Below are positions 51,001 to 61,520 of a stretch of 64,000 nt of DNA, piece after piece; position 1 is the first letter of the stretch; each line of letters opens with the position of its first letter. Origin of the DNA: Liolophura sinensis (Eukaryota > Mollusca > Polyplacophora > Chitonida > Chitonidae); the NCBI RefSeq assembly GCF_032854445.1, contig NC_088300.1:75073005-75137004 (forward strand), written 5' to 3'. A program made the position numbers and the translations under genes. The notes under the pieces are model-generated. The model saw only the letters and a list, made by a program, of their open reading frames with translations, was not told the DNA's origin and did not search any database.

Positions 51001-54000
51001 TATGGATTTCTGATAAAAGAGAAACTTTTTTTTTACAAATCGATGCATGACATTACAAATATATGTTCCTACAATATTCCATAATCCTTATTGCTGACAA
51101 CCTGTGAGGGGTTATAACCTATAAAATAAAAGAAATACATTCTTGAAACATGTTTAAGTAAATGATAAAGTTCCAACGTTTCTTTTAAACACTTTACATA
51201 GAGATATGATTTGTAACAATTCACACAATGAGGTGACTCTGTCACGAATTTTTTTTTTATCCCCTTCTCTGGAATGTGATATACTTTTTACGATCTTTCA
51301 TTTAGCATGATGTCTTGGGATCAAAATTACAAATGAATTCCCCTGAAATCCTCAGTCACCAACCTGTAGATGTCAATTCCTCCACCTTCTGTGTACGAGA
51401 ACTTGAAGGTATAAGACTCAATAACTGTCTGTAAGCAATAAAATAAAAGACATAAAAGGCTCAATTTGTTTGTGTTTTTTGTGGTAGTAGTGTGCATGCA
51501 TCTGTCATGACCTGCTTGATAAAAACAATGAATAATTATTCTATTACACCACAAATTTGTTCTAGCTTGCTAACTACCAAATTAAATTTAAAATCAAAGT
51601 TTTCTACCTAACTGTACAGGCTCACACAGGATGAATAATGATGTCCAAAAAGACCACTGTGTTAAACTGGTAAAGATTTGGAAAAGTGAGCTTTCTGAAA
51701 TGCAGAGGCCTTCACAAATGCATCAAAAAGACCAGACAAATCTGTTAACTTAAAACAACTTCAGCAGATTTTGTACATAAAGGAAAAAACAAAAAGTCTT
51801 AACGAAGTGTAGCAAAACAGAATATAAATAATAATTTCATTCATGAACTGTACAGTGTTAAATCTATTCATGTATAAATGAAAAGTATTACATAATGTTA
51901 ACATTTTCTGCTCCTACATTGGTCAATCAAGCAGCAGAGTGCATTTAGAATAAACTTACATCTTGGTCTTCAGGGTCCAAATATATCTAAAAATCAAAAA
52001 AAAAAGAATAAATTAAAGCTCTTACATTCCTTACAGTGATACCAGTGGCCAAGATTTAAGGCCCAAATGAATGTCAAATAAGAAGACACTATGAAAGTAA
52101 TGCACTGAACTAATTTGCCATAATCGGAAAAATCAAGCTTTGGAAAACATCTGTTTACAAACAGATGCTAACACATATAACGACAAATAGCTTTATTCAA
52201 CTGCCGAAGTACACATACACATGATTAAGTATGTACATTTCAGGTTGCTCGACACATGGTGTGCAATTACCCCACTCTAGGTCCCATCTGATTTGCCTAG
52301 ACTCAGTTCAGTTTTGAGAACGGGTATGGACAGAGTGCACGTAAGTGACAGGAAATGTTAGAAGACTATGAAAATATGAAATTTTGGTCTAACCAGTTAC
52401 TGGAATAAGCAATGTTGTATGTTCATGTCTAAAGCCATGGTGTATGGTTTCGTAGTTACTTTTCTATCCTCAAGCCCATCTCTTCCTCACATGTATGTAT
52501 GGTCTAGACCTGAACTGTGTGGATAGACATTTTTAGTATCTTTTGGCATGGCTTTGGACTTTTATTCCTGATAGCATGGTGGTATGAGGGAATGCTGTCA
52601 CGATTGTTGAGAATTACCCATGGTGCATTGGGAACAGGGCTGGCTTTACATGCAACCATTGAAAATTGTCTGCTGATAGCTGTGGTGTGGGGGGGGGAAA
52701 GCTGTTCATTTTTCGGTTTGAGTAACAGGCAGCCAACATATGGAGGAGATTATCTGCAGCACATGTATAGTAATGCACAATTACATCTAAAGTCTATGTT
52801 ACATGCACAAGGCTCCGTTTTCTATTTCTTATGTAGGGTGGTGTAATTTAAATATTTCTAGCAAGAAAACTATAGATCGTAGCTCAAATCCATTGGCATG
52901 CACCAGAAATGACATGTCTTGGGCTTCAATCTGGTGCAGGTCTCAGGTTTGTACCTTTTGTTGTTCTTGAGGCCATTGAAATTACGCGACTAAAACAAGG
53001 TTTTGGCCGTATCTCAAAAAGTTACAAAGGTAGGCAAAATTCGAAAGCAGCTTCAGAATCAGCATTGCCAAATATTGCGAATAGATGAAAACATCATCAA
53101 ACTTAAACACTTTTTATGGCGTCATAAGTTTGACCAATAGCGAGCTTCCAAATTTTTCAATGCATGTCCAAGATTTTTTCAAACTTGTTCTGACTAGGAT
53201 CACTCTACAAGTTGATCAAATTTCAAAAGAATCTGTTTGTTGGTTCTTGAGAAGAAGATTTTAAAAGTTTTGATCAAAATAAAGATGGCTGCCATGTCAC
53301 ATGACCACATTAACCAAAAACAGTCCAAATTTGCCTCGTAACCTTGTTCCTAAAATCACCAAATTCAACAACATCCAACTTTTCCACTTTGCTTTTTACA
53401 GCTCTTAAAGCTTTCAAAAGCCTTTCACAATAACGGAAGAAAAATAATAAAAATCTGAACGATTTCATTAAGTGTCCCAGCACAGAGTGGTAGGCCACCT
53501 AAAACTATGTATTGCCATCTGGTCACTTACTGAAATCATGACTTCTCCTCTTGATTTTCTGCAACAAGCTCATAACGCAAATTAACCTATCACAAGTGAC
53601 ACTGACCGATGTTAACTGTATTATCCGCGAACTACGATCCTCTGTCCCAGGTCATATGTTGAAATCAGTCTCAGACTATTTCACCCTTTTCTCATACAAT
53701 TAACCTTTCCTTTAGAACTGGCATTATCCCAACACTGCTAAAAACAGGTAAAGTAACAACAATCTTTAAATAAGGTGATAAAGCTACTTATGATAACTAC
53801 AGTCCGATTTTGATACTACCTGCTATCAGCAAGACTGTACAAAAATCAGTCGCCCTTCAACAAGTTGATTTTCTAGACAAAAATGCCATAGTAACAAATA
53901 CTCAATACCGTTTTCCAACCATTCAAGTGTACACGGCGCCACTGTTCTATACGAAAAATTAGTTTTGGCCAAGGAACAGCGCAAATTCAGCTCAGTCACT

Positions 54001-57000
54001 TTTACTGACCTGTCCAAACCTTTTGACACAGTAAACCATAATATATTGCTACAAAAACTATAGCCTTATGGCTGTCAGGATACAACAAATGACTAGTTCA
54101 AGAGCTATCTGTCCAACAGGTCACAATGTGTTTAATATAAAGAGGCCATCTCACCTCTGTCACCAACTGACTGTGCAGTTCCCCAGGCATCCATATTATG
54201 ACCCCTAAGTTTTTAGTCCATACAAATAACATAATCAACTCTTAGTCTCTTCTCAATTTCATTCTTTTTGCCAATGACACCAGCCTTCATTTTTCTGGTT
54301 ATAATATTCAGGAAATTGTTACTACGACAGGTGAGTTGGAGTTCAACACTTGTTCCTTGCCAATATGCTTGTACTAAATATTAATGCATGATCATTAAAC
54401 CGCACAAGAAATTACTCCCTTCACATATACCGAAAATAAAAACAGACAGCTATGAAACAGAATTTGTTGAAGATTTCAGGTTTCTTGGCGTTGTTTTCAG
54501 TGCTAACCTGTCATGGACATCACATATTACATACACTTCAAATAAATTTTCTCGCAACATAGGAATCACAAAACGTGTCAAGAAATTGATGAACAACCAC
54601 TTCTGACACTGCACATCTCCCTAATTCTACCCTACCTTTCCTATGCAAATGCACTTTGGAGTAACACCTACAGGACTCACCTAAACCCCTTGTATATTTT
54701 GCACAAGCAGACAATCCGCATTATAACTTCATCACACACACTAACGCACACCCTGCCCTTGTTTCAACAACTAAAAATCCTTGATATATTTCAACTAAAC
54801 ACTTTCTCTTGCCTCCAAACTGTCCATAAATTTATATATAGCCCCTTTATCCTTCCAAAGTTTCAAAATGTAGTTTGATGTACACCTTTACCCTATGGGA
54901 AATCAAACACTAAATCTCCATGGACTTTTTTGAAGAACTAACCTCTCTGTATATTTCATCCATTCGAAAGGCCCTCGAGAATGGAACAAACTTCCCCAAT
55001 ATCTCCAAACTATCAATTCTTTTTCTCTATTTAAAAATAAACTAAACTTCTCATTATTGTGGAATCAGATCCCTAGCAACAAACTAATTTATATCACACC
55101 ACCATCAGCCAGCCTTGTATCTTGTCATATCGTTACATATATGCATGTCCAGTTTTTCTTCTCTAATTATACTCGCAATATGTACTTTTAACTACATATA
55201 TGATGGGAAAGAAGTCCACCCAGACTTTATTCCCGCCTTGCAGTCACTTAAACATTTATTTATAATCACAAATGTTTATACATTTGTATTCAGACTCTTG
55301 GTAAATAATACACAAACACAGAAATAAATAAATAATTATCTGTTTACTTGATTGGTGTTAATCCTACACTCAAGAAATTTTTATCAGATGACAGAACAGG
55401 ATTTAGGTCTGGAGGAAACCAAAGTTGCCATTATAACCTTAGCTATTCATCAGGTACCTTATGAACAACTTGACTTGCAGCCAAAGGCTAAGCAGTGAGA
55501 AATGCATTCAACACGGTAGTCATAGCAAACCAGCACTAAAATGGCCCGTCAGTGAGGGCCTTTACAGGTGAAACATGTTTGATTTTTTTTTTTTTTTTTT
55601 TTTTTGATTGGTCTTTTACGCCGTACTTAAGAATATTTCACTTATATGACGGTGGTCAGCATTATGGTGGGTGGAAACCGGGCAGAACCCGGGGGAAACC
55701 CACGACCATCCGCAGGTTGCTGTCAGACCTTCCCACGTACGGCCGGAAAGGAAGCCAGCATAGGCTGGTCTTAAACTCACAGCGACCGCATTGGTGAGAG
55801 GCTTCTGGGTCACTACGCTGCACTAGCGCACTAACCGACTGAGCCACGGAGGCCCCGAAACATGTTTGAGGTATATGTATAGAATAGATACATACAAACT
55901 GAAATACTTTGAATTCAATCATATGTGTACATTATTTTACAAAGTCTATTACACAAACTATATTATTTTACAAAATCTAAAACTCTGGCTTCTTATACTC
56001 ACACCAATAACGAGCATCCGCAGCTACAACAAAAAGTTAAAAACCAATTATAATTGTATTTTTCGGTAAACTTTTTTGCTTTAAAACTCATAATACAACT
56101 TGTCTTATTTTTTAGACACTGAGTAAACGTGATGTAATTCTAGCAGGTATGTTGAGTTTCTTTTTTCTTGTGTGGTTAGAACACCACACAACATACAAAC
56201 AACATACTTGCATCTTTACTTTTCCAAAAGGCTGGTAAAGAAATATAATATTCTACTTTTAACACTACTAATATCTGTCCCAAATTTTAGAACAATTAGG
56301 ATATTTAGCATACATGTACACCATAACATGTTTTTGTCGCATCATTATTTTGAACCTTGAATGAATACTTCATTAAATGATGGTCTGATGGAGACAACTG
56401 CTGATTAGAAGGCTACAAGCGTATCTTAGAAAAAAATTTTAAGCATACAAAATTAAACCAATTTCAAATGATCATTTCATTCTCAATAACTGTTTGTGTG
56501 GTAAACAAATTTTTGTATGTGTCCCATTCGTGATTTTCACAGAATTGCATCAAACAACAGTATAACTCATATATGCTTACATATTTTTTGTCAAGTGCAT
56601 CAAAGCATCCTTTGACCCACTTGATGACTTGACATGCTCCAGGGCAAGATGTATCATCTCTCAAAATTTTCAAGTTTAAATCTGAAATGAGGGAGTATAA
56701 AATCATAAATGCTAAAAGCTACATTCTGAAAAAAAAAAAAAAACATGACTTGTATATTTGATTTCAATGTACTTACTTGCTCTTATGATATTAAGAAGTT
56801 GAGATGATGGACCTCAAGTGCTATAGAGTCTATGGGTATATACAGGTATGAATAACAAGTTTATTCATTTATTCCATGTAGGCGAAGTTTCAAAGTAGAC
56901 ATTACCACTTTAACATGGTTGTCAAAAGTATTGATTATACTGCAATAAACTAAATATTTAAAAAGAATGTGCTTTAAATGATTTCAAACATATGTTGAGT

Positions 57001-59490
57001 GACTTGTAGAATTAAACAATAAACAATCAAAATTAGGATAAAAAAGGTAGAATACAGGGTTGCTTTGATGTAGATCAACTAATTACAGATTAACAGTAGG
57101 TGGTGTCCTACCAGTCATCACCAGATATAAGGTAGATACATGTACTAAGGGCTTGGAATACCAAAATCTGTGAATTGCGCCAGTCTGCTGTCATAAATGT
57201 CTGTAGAAGATAAAAAGCATGGCCAAACACAAAGCATAAAATACCTTGTGGCTCGACTATGTAGCTCGCAACCTGTTTGATTTCCAACAGTCTACAACTG
57301 CTTCTAACTTAATAACCTGAAAACCAACATGATGAGAGAAACCTACCTTCAAGGCAACGATCACCAAATGCATGCTCAGGAAATATTGCCCTCAAATAAG
57401 TTATGTTAGATATAGCTACTGCTAGAAGCTTTTTCACAAACAATGCAGACTGCTGTTGAGTCACTTGCTCATTGGGGAAGATTGCTGACCACTGCAAAGA
57501 AAAATCCCAAGTTCCACACAATATAAAAATACAAAAGTATATACACATGTAATATTCCTCTCTGGCTGGTCTTCCATGGGAAGGTATGCCAGGAATCTGC
57601 ACCTGGTCATGAATTCCCCCCATTATAAGCCCTGTTTCCTCCCACCATAAAGTGAAATATTCTCGAGCATGGCGTAAAAAACAAATAAAACATAATGTTT
57701 ATACTCTAAATTTACCATTCTACCACTCTACAATTCATTACCATTTATCTGAACGTACTTTTATATGAAACAATCCAAGCCAAAAGTTTAAGTATCTAAT
57801 TGCAGCAATCGTAGAAGAGTCTATCTAAACATGGATTCATTGATGTCAAACTTTTACGAAATGAAATTCAAAACTTGAATTTTCGACAGGGGTATAAGAA
57901 AGTTTTACTGGGACCAGGTAGGAATCTGGATTGAGTTAATTTTTTTTAAAACCAAAGCAAGTTCTATGTTGTATTGTGTACTTATCTGTTTCTATAGATA
58001 TCTATGAACATTCACTTCACAGTTTCATTTGTTAACTTTTTCGGAAAACAACCAATGGCATGCAAATTACATTTACAGGTTGGGCAAGAATAAACAACAA
58101 CTTATAAGTAGATCTAGAATGTTGAATTCAAAAATGTTAACAACTTTCTACACACACTACAATTATAGGTGAGTTTCAGTGAAAGAATTAATTAAAAAAC
58201 CCTCTGTTTAGTTATTTTTCTATTTACTTAAATATGCCCTACATTAACACTGAGTAAAATTAAATTAAATTAACATTGAGTTACTTCCCTTGTTGAGCCA
58301 CCCATTTGTTTATTTATTTGTTTATTTATTTGATAGGTGTTTTACGCCATACTCAAGAATATTTCACTTACACGACGGCAGCCAGCATTATGGTGGGTGG
58401 AAACTGGGCAGAGCCCGATGGAAACCCACGACCACCCGCAGGTTGCTGGCAGATCCTCCCAAGTACAGCCGGAGAGAAAGCCAGCCTGAACTGGACTTGA
58501 ACTCACAGCGACCGCATTGGTGAGAGGCTTCTGGGTCATTGCGCTGCACAAGCGGGCTAACCAACTGAGCCACAAAGGCCCACCCCATTTGTTGAACATG
58601 GTCCAGAACTTGGCTGGTTCCCTGCCCCTCACATCAGATGGCGCTAATTACATACCCCACATGTCAATTGGGTAAAGGGAGATAGCCTTGACAAGTTTCT
58701 AGTTTAAGCAAGATGACACGTGGACACAAACGATATATGATGTCTAAGGGCTCAGGTAGCACACTGGCGCAAAAAACAACTGATTTCGAAATACTGACAT
58801 TGGATTCAAGCAGATAACAGCCCTAGGTAGGGCAACAAGTGGACAAGTTGGAAGTTGAGGGCTTTATTTCTTGAATTTCACAGACACTGTGTGGGGCCAG
58901 TCAAAAGTCAATTCATACCTTTACTTCTTATATATATGTATAAGGCATGTAAGATTTATGGACTGAATTCAAGGTCCTGTGGTCTGCTTTTCTCTAGTCA
59001 AGAACGCTTTTACTGTTATTTCTGTCTGTGTCCTCAAAACGAGGCTAATGTATGACTTCCTATTTTTAATACAACAACGTGAAGAGTTACAGTTACAATT
59101 CACAGACTGAATTTTGAAATAAACTGAGTGGTTAAAAGGTAAAGAGACAAAAAAACGTGTAATAATACATATTTTATGATAAGTAACCTATAAAATTTAT
59201 AAACAAATTTTACTGAAAATATTCAGTTTTCAACCACCTGACAAAACAGGGTTATAAACTCAATTTTACAGACCGAATATCAGTTTGTAAATACGACGTA
59301 TATCAATCCCCGCTAAAGAACAGTCTCCAGATATTTTTTAAATACAAGAGTATACAAGAGTGCATGACTCTTGATGAAATTTGGTCATTCCAATTCAATG
59401 TATTCCTTTTTGCTATAAGGTTGAGTATTATCTGATTAAAGTTACATTTCCAGTCTTCTCCTGTGAGCGTAATGCTTGTGCTGTTGACAT
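36024..59490 (-). CDS. HORMAD1: HORMAD / Hop1 meiotic axis protein with PHD and winged helix
   Basis: This HORMA-domain protein of the meiotic axis promotes double-strand breaks and controls synapsis and checkpoint signalling. Coding exons on the minus strand: 59490-59446, 57491-57347, 56681-56581, 56023-56003, 51986-51960, 51428-51364, 50960-50809, 49345-49242, 48610-48600, 46565-46442, 45859-45739, 45146-45055, 43529-43413, 41213-41148, 40866-40703, 40592-40508, 39915-39829, 39437-39336, 38517-38404 and 36122-36024. Phases close; total 1842 nt, 613 aa. The HORMA domain is about 16-235 ([52 protein letters not shown]). An acidic linker follows, then a PHD finger (C330, C332, C344, C347, H352, C355, C370, C373), a winged helix (about 376-452) and a lysine-rich tail ending [14 protein letters not shown]. 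Human HORMAD1 is about 394 aa and lacks PHD and winged helix. The start MSTAQA fits the human N-terminus. Confidence 0.96.
36640..37110. repeat. Degenerate repeat in the last HORMAD intron
   Basis: Similar phrases recur in order about 170-200 bp apart: gagtttaaaagtcg, gaagtttaaaagtc and gagtttgaaagttg, each followed by agacatggg, agagaccaa or cagaccca, and later by ccattc, caaggagta or taaggagta and aaaagtgac. They look like three old copies of one unit. Confidence 0.4.
41600..41725 (+). mobile_element. SINE family B, partial, in HORMAD intron
   Basis: It starts tttgattggtgtttaagcca, then a ggctgccatcattatggtgg block and cacaaccatccgcagg. The tRNA-like end is lost. It is antisense to the host gene. 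Confidence 0.75.
47292..47527 (-). mobile_element. SINE family B with 12-bp target-site duplication
   Basis: Read on the minus strand it runs from the aaataaataaat tail, through cggcaaccagcattatggtg and catccgcaggttgct, to the tRNA-like accgcattggtgagag segment, cut within the head. The perfect 12-bp repeat cacaatcacatg (47280-47291 and 47528-47539) bounds it. It sits in the HORMAD intron next to the 11-nt micro-exon, in sense orientation. Confidence 0.9.
48600..48610 (-). other. HORMAD1: HORMAD micro-exon, 11 nt
   Basis: The 11 bases cctttccattg lie between an acag acceptor and a consensus gtaagt donor. Without them the neighbouring exons join out of phase and hit a stop. With them the protein reads [16 protein letters not shown], which lines up without a gap to the STPFHIFKVKVTTE region of vertebrate HORMAD1. 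The polypyrimidine tract is weak. Confidence 0.8.
50055..50265 (+). mobile_element. SINE family B, partial, in HORMAD intron
   Basis: It has atttatttatttgattaatg, then ggcggccagcattatggtga, accatccgcacgttgctggc and cttacggccagagaggaag. The tRNA-like end is decayed. It is antisense to the host gene. Confidence 0.8.
50338..50760. repeat. Probable dispersed repeat in HORMAD intron
   Basis: Two related phrases (ctcgtgacaaagtgtaagtg near 50345 and ctcaggacaaattgtacgtg near 50642) are each followed by a form of gtttggt(g)aac. In between is the run aacatcgatgaacccaatga. The segment ends in acggccgacgacaaactcta and ggccgaggggtaa. It has the look of a moderately old interspersed element. I cannot assign a class. 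Confidence 0.4.
51960..51986 (-). other. HORMAD1: HORMAD micro-exon, 27 nt
   Basis: It encodes IYLDPEDQD, bounded by tttttag and gtaagt, with phase 0 on both sides. It lies 4 kb from the 21-nt micro-exon, with a LINE remnant in the intron between them. Confidence 0.88.
53540..55330 (+). mobile_element. LINE (non-LTR retrotransposon) remnant, RT part
   Basis: Shifted frames still show reverse-transcriptase landmarks in order: an [17 protein letters not shown]-type block (near 53790), [20 protein letters not shown] (near 54000), a QCV-type turn (near 54120), AVPQAS (near 54178), the catalytic region as FANDTSLHF (near 54270, Asn where Asp is expected) and [14 protein letters not shown] (near 54478). 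Beyond these are a Jockey/CR1-type C-terminal part with [14 protein letters not shown] and [13 protein letters not shown]. It ends near an aaataaataaat tail. In-frame stops and frameshifts make it dead. It lies antisense in the HORMAD intron between the 21- and 27-nt micro-exons. Confidence 0.85.
55335..55445 (+). mobile_element. SINE family B, decayed fragment
   Basis: The phrase tacttgattggtgttaatcc, then tacactcaagaaatttttat and ggaggaaacc, recalls family B at low similarity. Confidence 0.4.
55595..55860 (+). mobile_element. SINE family B, full length
   Basis: It starts with a T run and gattggtcttttacgccgta, continues with cagcattatggtgggtggaa, cagaacccgggggaaaccca and catccgcaggttgctgtca, and ends with a tRNA-like head that reads on the minus strand ggcctccgtggctcagtcgg ttagtgcgc (A box). 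A ggtcgctgtgagtttaag B-box-like stretch is also present. It is the best copy of the family here, and it is antisense to HORMAD. Confidence 0.92.
56003..56023 (-). other. HORMAD1: HORMAD micro-exon, 21 nt
   Basis: It encodes LRMLVIG between KKY (previous exon) and IYLDPEDQD (next exon). A gttgtag acceptor and gtgagt donor border it. It keeps phase 0 on both sides and fills exactly the segment that human HORMAD1 has here (LRMVVLA). Confidence 0.85.
57545..57690 (-). mobile_element. SINE family B, old partial copy
   Basis: The minus strand shows a tttgttttttacgccatgct start, ctcgagaatatttcac and tttatggtgggaggaaacag. The rest is diverged. Confidence 0.6.
58311..58583 (+). mobile_element. SINE family B, full length, with 10-bp duplication
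   Basis: All family B blocks are present, from gataggtgttttacgccata to the tRNA-like end ccaactgagccacaaaggcc. The 10-bp repeat cccatttgtt lies at 58301-58310 and 58584-58593, consistent with a target-site duplication. It sits in the first coding intron of HORMAD, antisense. Confidence 0.88.
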
Positions 59491-59524
59491 CCTTCCTCTT
59501 TTTAGTGAATAGGTCTGTGACCGT
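59491..59524 (-). other. HORMAD1: HORMAD 5'UTR part of exon 2
   Basis: An acceptor (gacatttcag) precedes 59524, and the exon leads straight into the MSTAQA start codon at 59490. It is inferred from splice signals. Confidence 0.6.
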
Positions 59525-60222
59525 CTGAAATGTCAATTGAAACCTTATTTTAATACTGCAAACTAAATATGGTTAAACAAATTCTTCCACTGATAGATAT
59601 TTTATGTACATGTATTACATTGGCCAGCTACATGCATTTACTGTTATAGGCCTATGTAGGCCTACAAAAGAAATATTGGTGACAAATATATTTCACTCAC
59701 ACCAATTATGTTGGCCATAAAAAATCAACTAAGCTTGCTCTAGGTAAACGTACATAATTATGTACATGATAAACCTTCTTTGTTACGTACTTTAAGCCCA
59801 TTCCATTTACGTGGCAGTTTTGTGGGCCTATTACATGTAGGCCTATATAGGCTACACTGTAAAAATAACTTCGAAATGCTAACACTGACTGACAGGACAC
59901 TTAACAAGGCTCATTTTACTCAGTTATAATGACTTATATCGGTGGTTGATTACATTAGCTATTCGTCTCGTGACTTCGCATCAGTCAATAGCTAAAGATG
60001 AGGTCAAGAACTACAGCATGCAAGTCAATGGCTTTAGCCAATTTTTTTTTATGTCTGAGTGCATCTCCTTTAATTTTTGCCGCTGTGCCATGCAGCTATC
60101 AATCACCTATGTTTCATACTCAGGAAAACAAAATAAATTGAAATAAAAAAAAATTAGCTCATTCAATGCTGCAGCATGAGGCTAAATGTTGTCATGCAGA
60201 TAAACTATGTGAAAAGACCTAC

Positions 60223-60300
60223 CTGAAACGTCAGCCGTCCACCAGGCTGCAGACGAGTTCTATCACACGTTGTTTTCATCAAGCAGACGACACTATCCCA
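60223..60300 (-). other. HORMAD1: HORMAD non-coding first exon (5' end not known)
   Basis: A consensus donor, tttcag followed by gtaggt, ends at 60223 on the minus strand in a segment with no start codon in frame. It would splice to 59524. The upstream limit is a guess. Confidence 0.5.
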
Positions 60301-60620
60301 TAAGGCCTTTCAACACTGTGGTCTCTCCGCGATGTGGGTCAAATCATTTCTATACCCACTTATACTTTAACACAAGCTGGACTTTTTCTTTTTTCTCAAT
60401 AATTTCATTATGTCACACCGTATGTAGCCTTTTTCAACTTTTCGCCACGCGTACAACAACTAGGGCTTTATTAAAACCAGACATGAGTGAAAGCGAAAGT
60501 TTCGCCACTGTTTTTTGCTGTCTGCAACAGGAAACGTTCACGCTACCCTGAGAATGCAGGCATGCGCAATGACAGAAGCGTCGCTATTGGCAACCGCCAG
60601 AGATATCATTTGAAGCGAAG
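60300..60620. promoter_or_regulatory. Divergent promoter region, HORMAD / ROPN1L
   Basis: The two genes point away from each other, and their probable first exons end at 60223 (minus) and 60663 (plus). At most ~440 bp can hold both first exons and the promoter. CG dinucleotides are denser here than in the flanks (for example gccacgcgtac, aagcgaaagtttcgcc, aagcgtcgct). The transcription starts are not known. Confidence 0.55.
60580..60594. promoter_or_regulatory. RFX X-box match
   Basis: The sequence gtcgct-att-ggcaac fits the X-box pattern RYYNYY-N1-3-RRNRAC at every fixed position; the inner attgg is also an inverted CCAAT box. RFX factors drive ciliary genes, which suits ROPN1L, about 70 bp upstream of its first donor. 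A single motif match in one genome can be chance. Confidence 0.5.
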
Positions 60621-60663
60621 CTGTGTTGACTGATCACAATTTGGCCGGTGCTGGCATATCTAG
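60600..60663 (+). other. ROPN1L: ROPN1L non-coding first exon (5' end not known)
   Basis: A strong donor (atatctag then gtaagt) at 60663 follows the promoter region. The next acceptor with a coding continuation is at 61492. The exon carries no usable ATG. Confidence 0.5.
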
Positions 60664-61491
60664 GTAAGTCTGAGAAATTTATTTGACGCTTATTATTCAT
60701 GCTTGTTTGGTTTTCAGCCTAAAGTGTAGTAAATCATTGGGCCGCCTTGCTAGGAAGTTCCAAACTGCCAAATATTACTTGTTTGATAACGATGCTGTTG
60801 TTGTTGTTGTAGCATGTTTTAAGGCCGTTTTGCTTTATTTATTTATTTGTTTGATTTGTGGTATACTCCGTACTAAGTACGTTTTAGCCCCCTTGAATAA
60901 ATCCTGAGTAAGACTCCACCTTTTTCTCATGTACATTTAGTCAAAACTCATACGTATAGTGATGCGTTCGTCAATTTTCAGTCTTTGTTATATATTGACT
61001 TCAATGCGACAAAACCTCTTGTCATCTCAGGTAGTTTTAATTTTCTTTGTAGTGTTGTTTATATTTATAATGTTCCAGAAGTAACCTAAACGTGGTCCAG
61101 AGAAGTCACTGATAAATGCATAGGACACACATAACTTTACAAGGTGTAGATATACATGGTTTCATTTAAAATTTGGGCAACTTGTTGCCAGAAATTTTTA
61201 GATGTTTAAGATTATAACCAAATTTATGAGGCACTTCATTACATTTCATTCCACTCTTACATCAAAGTAACTTACTGCAGAAGACCTTACTGCAGTTAAT
61301 ATCGAAATGGTAAATGATATGTAGATCATACAATAATCATTTTTCTTAAATACCGCTGCCCTCACAATGTCTGCTAGGGCTCCAAAAATGTTTGCTCATT
61401 TCGGCCTCGAACCAAACTAAGATTCAGTTTCACTGAATATTCTTAGGCAGTTACAAAGGTGTGGAAATTACTGATGTTTTTTGTTTTGCAG
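60664..61491. other. ROPN1L first intron with SINE B scrap
   Basis: A short family B tail (tttatttatttgtttgattt, 60836-60880) is present. Nothing else is recognised. Confidence 0.45.
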
Positions 61492-61520
61492 AACAAGAAA
61501 AATTTCAGTGACATCCCAAG

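Noticed and set aside
52517-52846. 109-aa plus-strand ORF with hydrophobic start
   Set aside because: It lies in a HORMAD intron on the opposite strand, with no recognisable domain and no splice or promoter support.
54388-54878. Two ORFs (72 and 62 aa) as possible genes
   Set aside because: They are the C-terminal pieces of the broken LINE reverse transcriptase.
55552-55922. ORFs on both strands near 55.6-55.9 kb, and the similar ones at 58.3-58.6, 47.3-47.5 and 27.7-28.0 kb
   Set aside because: All are the same SINE family B read in different frames. Shared peptides come from the repeat, not from a gene family.
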